A stretch of DNA of 64,000 nucleotides, taken from positions 96,674 to 160,673 of the forward strand of contig PVUG01000011.1 of NCBI GenBank assembly GCA_003001975.1. The letters are read 5' to 3'. Of the stretch, positions 63,524 through 64,000 are shown piece by piece; the stretch's first letter is position 1, and each line of letters starts with the position of its first letter. Position numbers and translations under genes: made by a program. The stretch comes from Martelella mediterranea (lineage in GTDB: Bacteria > Pseudomonadota > Alphaproteobacteria > Rhizobiales > Rhizobiaceae). The notes under the pieces were generated by a model. That model did not search any database, was not told where the DNA came from, and saw nothing but the letters and a program-made list of their open reading frames with translations.

Positions 63524-63552
63524 TTGACGGTTTGCGGAAATGGGGTCTATAA
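63524..63552 (+). promoter_or_regulatory. Strong rRNA operon promoter
   Basis: The -35 box TTGACG (63524-63529) and the -10 box CTATAA (63547-63552) are separated by 17 bases, followed by a GC-rich discriminator (GCCGCC). An A/T-rich stretch lies just upstream. This fits a vegetative rRNA promoter reading into the 16S start at the window edge. Confidence 0.8.
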
Positions 63553-63989
63553 GCCGCCTCACCGAACGACGGGGCGGCGCTGAGGCGGCGCCTACGGTTC
63601 GAAAAAATCTTCCGACAGGCTGGAATGCTGGGTCAGGCTGAACTTGATAGAGATTAGCCGAGCGAGGATTTGTGACGGGAATTTTCCGTCGGTTATTTGG
63701 ACAATTTTATAATGAAGAAAGAGAAACGTGGCGAGCGGCTTTGTCGGTGAGCTTTCGGGCTTACCAAGAGACTTAAGAAGCGGTCACGTTTTAGGAAACT
63801 GCTTGGATTTTGCGCAGTGATGCGCGGATCTAAGGTGTGTATGAACATTTAGGTGTTCGAACATATATAGGTTTCCGTCAATTCTTACTGAAACAGCTGA
63901 GGCTGTTTTTCGGTAATTTGAACAACACAAGCGTTATAGCGAAAGCGAAGATGCTAGTGAACGTGATTTAGCTTGGATAAAATTCTCAT
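63553..63989 (+). ncRNA. Leader region of the rRNA transcript
   Basis: About 430 bases between the promoter and the presumed 16S start contain no protein gene. A small dyad GAACA (63843)/TGTTC (63854) and several GC-rich repeats near 63565-63595 are visible. This is the expected pre-16S leader with antitermination and RNase III processing signals, which I cannot pinpoint. Confidence 0.55.
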
Positions 63990-64000
63990 ATTCAACTTGA
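63990..64000 (+). rRNA. 16S rRNA gene, first bases only (cut by window end)
   Basis: The window ends in TTCAACTTGA, which matches the usual rhizobial 16S 5' end (CAACTTGAGAGTTTGATCC...). With the strong promoter and long leader upstream, this is very probably the start of a 16S gene continuing past 64000. Only about 10 bases are present, so it is context-based. Confidence 0.7.

Noticed and set aside
1..64000. Mobile elements, tRNA genes or CRISPR arrays
   Set aside because: I saw no transposase, integrase, att-like tRNA copy, cloverleaf or regularly spaced repeats. The nqr block therefore has no visible insertion machinery.

Overview
This window looks like the replication-origin region of an alphaproteobacterial chromosome, most likely Hyphomicrobiales (Rhizobiales). 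A marine or halotolerant Rhizobiaceae-type genome such as Martelella is a guess from gene content (Na+-NQR, ActR/ActS, CcrM-type GANTC sites, rhizobial gene order), not a measured assignment. Coding density is high. I see no transposase, integrase, prophage gene, tRNA or CRISPR array.

Region 1 (1-16.7 kb), origin domain. A SorC-type regulator and a divergent SDR-family epimerase come first. Then dnaQ-coaE-aroE-maf-PPSR run leftward and hemE-hemJ-rho-mnmE-mnmG-rsmG-parA-parB run rightward. The two arms diverge at a 410-bp AT-rich gap (5972-6381) with a perfect DnaA box, a second consensus-matching box and five GANTC sites. I read this as the likely chromosomal oriC. Two perfect 16-bp parS palindromes (11034, 13030) flank mnmG next to parAB. 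Degenerate copies lie at 4486, 20833 and 61533.

Region 2 (15.6-29.2 kb), housekeeping. leuS-lptE-holA, the PLP-homeostasis gene yggS, an Old Yellow Enzyme with a divergent HxlR regulator, a DUF1013/TrcR-like regulator, acsA, a rhomboid protease, a ProC-like reductase, a LysE-type exporter, a small DUF1413-like protein and ispG.

Region 3 (29.2-48.9 kb), accessory and metabolic genes. A DeoR-VOC-MFS operon with helically phased operator repeats; a MarR/EamA divergent pair with two CTTGANNTCAAG palindromes; pyc; a LuxR-type regulator without a visible luxI; a DUF2892-adaptor-RND efflux operon; a CbpA-type DnaJ with CbpM; coaBC; the two carboxy(nor)spermidine-route polyamine genes; an L,D-transpeptidase lipoprotein; and mmcB.

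Region 4 (48.9-63.2 kb), redox island. The response regulator actR (RegA/PrrA type) and its presumed kinase actS (RegB/PrrB type), which I recall as neighbours in rhizobia, are separated by about 10 kb. The block between them holds nqrABCDEF-apbE-nqrM-CBS, a divergent pentaheme cytochrome c and an MHS-type transporter. NqrB is compact (258 residues) and lacks the D-x-x-[S/T]-G-A-T flavinylation motif, while NqrC keeps it. This is the most unusual system in the window: a variant Nqr pump beside a periplasmic multiheme cytochrome, placed inside a redox-sensing two-component locus.

Region 5 (63.2-64 kb). After hrpB comes a strong rRNA-type promoter (TTGACG-17-CTATAA), a leader of about 430 bp, and what appear to be the first bases of a 16S rRNA gene at the window edge.
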